A stretch of DNA of 64,000 bases from Amblyomma americanum (lineage: Eukaryota > Arthropoda > Arachnida > Ixodida > Ixodidae): assembly GCF_052857255.1 (NCBI RefSeq), contig NC_135500.1, forward strand, positions 109,009,701 to 109,073,700, given 5' to 3'. The notes beneath the pieces are model-generated. The model made no database searches, was not told the origin of the DNA, and worked only from the letters and a program-made list of their open reading frames with translations. Position numbers and translations under genes: made by a program. Shown one piece after another: positions 60,811 through 64,000 of this stretch. Position 1 is the stretch's first letter, and each line of letters opens with the position of its first letter.

Positions 60811-60984
60811 GCCATCCATCCGTCCTTCCATCCATGCATCCAATCCATCCGTCCGTCCATACATCTACCTGTCCGTCCGTATCCTCCGTCCATACATCTA
60901 TCCATCCGTCCGTATCCTCCGTCCATCCATGCATCCATCCATCCGCCCACCCATCCCTCCATACATCCATCCATCCCCAGTCAA
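60811..60984. repeat. Imperfect CATCCATC/CGTCCGTC tail
   Basis: Tetranucleotide tail of the LINE, less regular than the array at 20.1-20.8 kb (interrupted by ACCTGTCC, GTATCCTC and CCCACC). Same CCAT/CCGT pair of units. Confidence 0.85.
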
Positions 60985-61030
60985 AACACACTACAGGATT
61001 CTAAGACAAAAAATTTCTGTAGTCTTGTCG

Positions 61031-61238
61031 TATTTTGGGCATGTCTTGTGTAGTCTGTCTTGTCTTTTGTAGTCTGTCTTGTCTTCTGTAGTCTGTCTTG
61101 TCTTTTATAGTCTGTCTTCTGTAGTTCGTCCTCTCTTTTTTAGTCTGTCTTGACTTCTGTAATCTGTCTTGACTTCTGTAGTCTGTCTTGACTTCTGTAG
61201 TCTGTCTTGACTTCTGTAGTCTGTCTTGTGTAGTGCTC
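61031..61238. repeat. Minisatellite, about 19-bp unit
   Basis: About ten head-to-tail units built on TAGTCTGTCTTGxCTTxTG. Most units are 19 bp; the middle ones vary (ATAGTCTGTCTTCTG, CGTCCTCTC). Confidence 0.9.
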
Positions 61239-61699
61239 GTACACTGTGTAACAATCGTTACTGTGTCACCTGTCAATTAACACAGGATTTGTGTCCTGGA
61301 GTAGGCAATGCACAAAAATGCACAGCTTGTTAATGGTTGCCTGTCAATTAATGCAAGCTTTGTGCATTCCAGAGTAATTCGTGCACAAAACCACTAGAAT
61401 TGACATGAAAATGATCAATTTTTATTTACTGTTTCGTGCATTTTTTTCGAGCTTGCTGATGCATGCTGTCCAGCATTGTCCTGGCCGCAGGCTCCTAGAT
61501 ACATCGCCCATGATCCAAGAAAAATGGTTTTTGTCTTGGCTGAAAAAAAGAAAAAGTAGAGATCACCGCTGCTACCTGCGCAAAAAAAAACTGTGAAAGC
61601 GTTGACGCCTCCTCGACACTGGTCGCCTTTCAAATTTGGCACTATGGTTGTTTTCTCGTTGACTTGATTGGTTATCAATTAACTCTTATTTTACCCTCA

Positions 61700-62042
61700 T
61701 TTCATCCAAGCAATAATAATAATAATTGGTTTTTTGGGGAAAGAAAATGGCGCAGTATTTGTCTCATATATCGTTGGACACCTGAACCGCGCCGTAAGGG
61801 AAGGAATAAAAGAGGCAGTGAAAGAAGAAAGGAAGAAGAGGTGCCGTAGTAGAGGGCTCCGGAATAATTTCGACCACCTGGGGATCTTTAACGTGCACTG
61901 ACATCGCACAGCACACGGGCGCCTTAGCGTTTTTCCTCCATAAAAACGCTGCCGCCGCGGTCGGGTTCGAACCCGGGAACTCCGGATCAGTAGTCGAGCG
62001 CCCTAACCACTGAGCCACCGCGGCGGGTTTTCATCCAAGCAA
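61700..62042 (-). mobile_element. Full-length Ruka-like tick SINE with 14-bp target site duplication
   Basis: Minus-strand element. tRNA-derived head at about 62027-61950 (CGCGGTGGCTCAGTGGTTA A-box region, CCCGGGTTCGAACCCGACC B box), conserved body (CACCTGGGGATCTTTAACGT on +, ACGCCGTAG-like part near 61845) and an AAT-type tail at 61712-61726. The 14 bases TTTCATCCAAGCAA flank it at 61700-61713 and 62029-62042, a perfect target site duplication. It uses LINE-dependent retroposition (family knowledge). Fairly recent by its intact duplication. Confidence 0.88.
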
Positions 62043-62689
62043 CGATTTCGAGTTTTCAAAATTTCCTCCATGGATCGTTCCTGTCCACTCACTGAATACC
62101 CGCCCAGTCTAATCACCCGTTCATTGCCTTTTGCTTCTCAATAATTACCTATATGCCTCTAATTTATCATTCTTTTTCCTATCTCCTGGTTAAGTATAGG
62201 ACACTCACCACTGGTCACGTGATTGATCATTTCGAGTTTTCAAACTTGGCGCTAAGCTTTGGCTTTGTCCATACTTCGTTTTTCAAACTTGGCACTACGC
62301 TGTAGCTCCACCTACTTTCAGCGTTTTCAAATTTTGCGGCACTTTTTCTCTGGCCCAGCCACTTTATGGACGTTTTTGACTGTAAATAATTATCCGATTA
62401 TGAAATTTTCTTTTTGTGTAGCATCCTCACATCATCCTCTGCCAATTACACAACCAATCGTATGACACTATCTCTTCTGAGTTGCCCACAACTGCTGCGG
62501 ACACGACCCCCGGCAACATAGCCTAGTAAACTTCTCACTTTATTCAAAATGTTGTAATACTGAACAAAGCTTATGACTGGCCGAGTTGGTACTGACTCAC
62601 CTTAAAACCAGCCAGAAGACAGAACACACAAGGAGACATGAGCTCAAGAGGCTGGAATAACAAAAATTTAATTGAAGATTTTGATTATT

Positions 62690-62926
62690 TGATTTGATTT
62701 GTGAGGGTTTAACGTCCCAAAGCGACTCAGGCTATGAAGGACGCCGTAGTGGAGGGCTCCAGAAATTTCGACCACCTGGGGTTCTTTAGCGTGCACTGAC
62801 AACGCACAGTACACTGGCCTCTAAAATTTTGCCTCCATTGAAATTTGACTGGCGTGGCCAGGATCGAACCTGCATCTTTTGGGACAGCAGCCGAGGGCCA
62901 TAACCACTGAGCCACCGCGGCGGCAT
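62690..62926 (-). mobile_element. Ruka-like tick SINE, second copy, antisense
   Basis: Minus strand. Head CGCGGTGGCTCAGTGGTTAT (from about 62922), B-box-like GGTTCGATCC (about 62862), body with TTTAACGTCCCAAAGCGACT and GACGCCGTAGTGGAGGGCTC. Tail toward GATTTGATTTG near 62690. No clear target site duplication seen. Confidence 0.82.
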
Positions 62927-62929
62927 CAT

Positions 62930-64000
62930 TGTAGGAAAGCCGCAAAAGAAGACCCGCGAAGAGATACGGGCGCATAATAATCCAAAGCAGTGAAAGGGCG
63001 AAGTGCAATCAAAGGTCACTGGCATACTAATGAATCATCTAAAAAAGCAAATTCCTTACGGTGAAGGTTTACCGACGGCTTAGCCAAACGTGTCCTTAGC
63101 CTTACCGATGTTGTAAGCCTCAACTATCAACCGAGAGATTTATCCCTTCCATAAACCACTGATGTGTCGTAGAAATTAGGCGTGCAAAGAGACAGGTCAT
63201 CCTCAGATTTGCATTCACAAGATTGAGCGTGCAGTGCCAGATTAGAATTTGCCTTCCCCCTATAGTGTGAAAGTGCTCAGTCAGGTGCAAATTCAGATAT
63301 CTGCCTGTCTGCCCATATTAGCTGCAGCCATAAGGCAGTGGAACGCAATAAACTCCATTACTTTTGCAAGTGGTGAACCTTTTTTTGTGACACTGTCCAT
63401 TGTGGACAAGTACCCAGTTTTATCAAGCCTTTTTAATGGTGGCGCAAAGGCCTCCTGTCTTGCACTTCGCTGTTATGACAACAGCAGCATTACGCTTTCC
63501 CGCGACTTTCTTGAGACTGTGAAATACTGTGGAGGTAAGGTGTATCAGCATCATTGTAGTATGTGTTCCTTACCCTCGAGCGAGTGAAAACATACTATGA
63601 CAGGTTGTTGAGATGGGCAAGTGGGAACCCGGCTGCGTGGAAACCTGCTAGAAGAATGCGTCCTCAGCAGTGATGGCATCACTTATGTAAAGCTGATGTC
63701 ATGCACACGATTGCGCACCCATCAAGTGTTTCCATCTTTACTGACCTTAACCAGCGACAAATACACCTCTTCACCATCCTTCGCCAGCAACGAGTGGTCC
63801 AACTCGTAGCTAAAAAGAGCCTTCCCCGATCTTTAGCTGTAGCCCAGACAAACATATTCGTCCACAAAGCGCAGGTCTGCATCGAGAAACTGCTAACGGT
63901 TCTGCTTACACAATTTTGATGTAAAAGACAGGCCTTGACTGCATGCCTTAAAGACTCTTAAAACATCTTGTGCCAACTTATCTGAGCCTTCTATGTCCAG
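62930..64000. other. Right end of window, no gene recognised
   Basis: Open frames 63249-63587 (+) and 63679-63882 (-) are unassigned. The stretch 63590-63910 has balanced composition, and its minus strand reads partly as protein-like text with stops (FLDADLRFVDEYVCLGYS), so a decayed element or exon is possible. Confidence 0.35.

Noticed and set aside
61960..62028. Antisense tRNA gene
   Set aside because: The tRNA-like boxes belong to the head of a SINE with body, tail and target site duplication; the stems do not form a proper tRNA.

Overview
The window looks like nuclear DNA from a hard tick (Ixodidae). Genes are split by GT-AG introns. Two antisense copies of the tRNA-derived tick SINE type (Ruka-like) lie near the right end. 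The remainder is dense in retroelement debris: RNase-H-bearing non-LTR elements with simple-repeat tails, Ty3/Gypsy pol pieces and a Penelope-like element with a GIY-YIG endonuclease. I see no prokaryotic feature, rRNA gene, functional tRNA gene or CRISPR. Species is not assigned.

The host genes are a five-copy array of one SLC22-type (organic ion transporter, major facilitator superfamily) gene, all on the + strand. I call the copies A (3.1-6.5 kb), B (13.1-15.8), C (31.9-34.7), D (41.4-44.5) and E (47.6-53.1). Only E has a complete reading frame: exon 2 to exon 5 join in phase and give a 758-residue, 12-TM protein with the family motifs. A-D are pseudogenes. A and C share deletion of most of exon 3 and the front of exon 4, plus a lost exon 4 donor. 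B and D share a frameshift, an in-frame TGA and loss of exons 4-5. Each also has private lesions.

Layout: 0-2.85 kb, Gypsy gag remnant interrupted by a 5'-truncated LINE, then a pure CTTC array. 3.2-18.25 kb, segmental duplication block 1 (A, flank with LINE pieces, B, Gypsy pol). 18.25-31.35 kb, a spacer of retroelement fragments: an inverted piece of transporter exon 2, LINE ends, a CCAT/CCGT array, a Penelope-like element, a LINE ORF1 and a Gypsy protease piece. 31.35-46.93 kb, duplication block 2 (C, flank, D, Gypsy pol). 47.3-53.1 kb, gene E. 53.1-57.1 kb, a diverged third copy of the 3' flank found behind A and C. 57.1-64 kb, tandem repeats, a LINE 3' end and two SINEs.

Reconstruction (inference): an ancestral unit of 5' flank, transporter and 3' flank was duplicated in tandem; A and B decayed; then a roughly 15-kb block carrying the dead A and B was copied again to give C and D. 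The block ends lie at an inverted exon 2 fragment and at a CAA microsatellite. Positions and phases were read by eye; no alignment or search was run.
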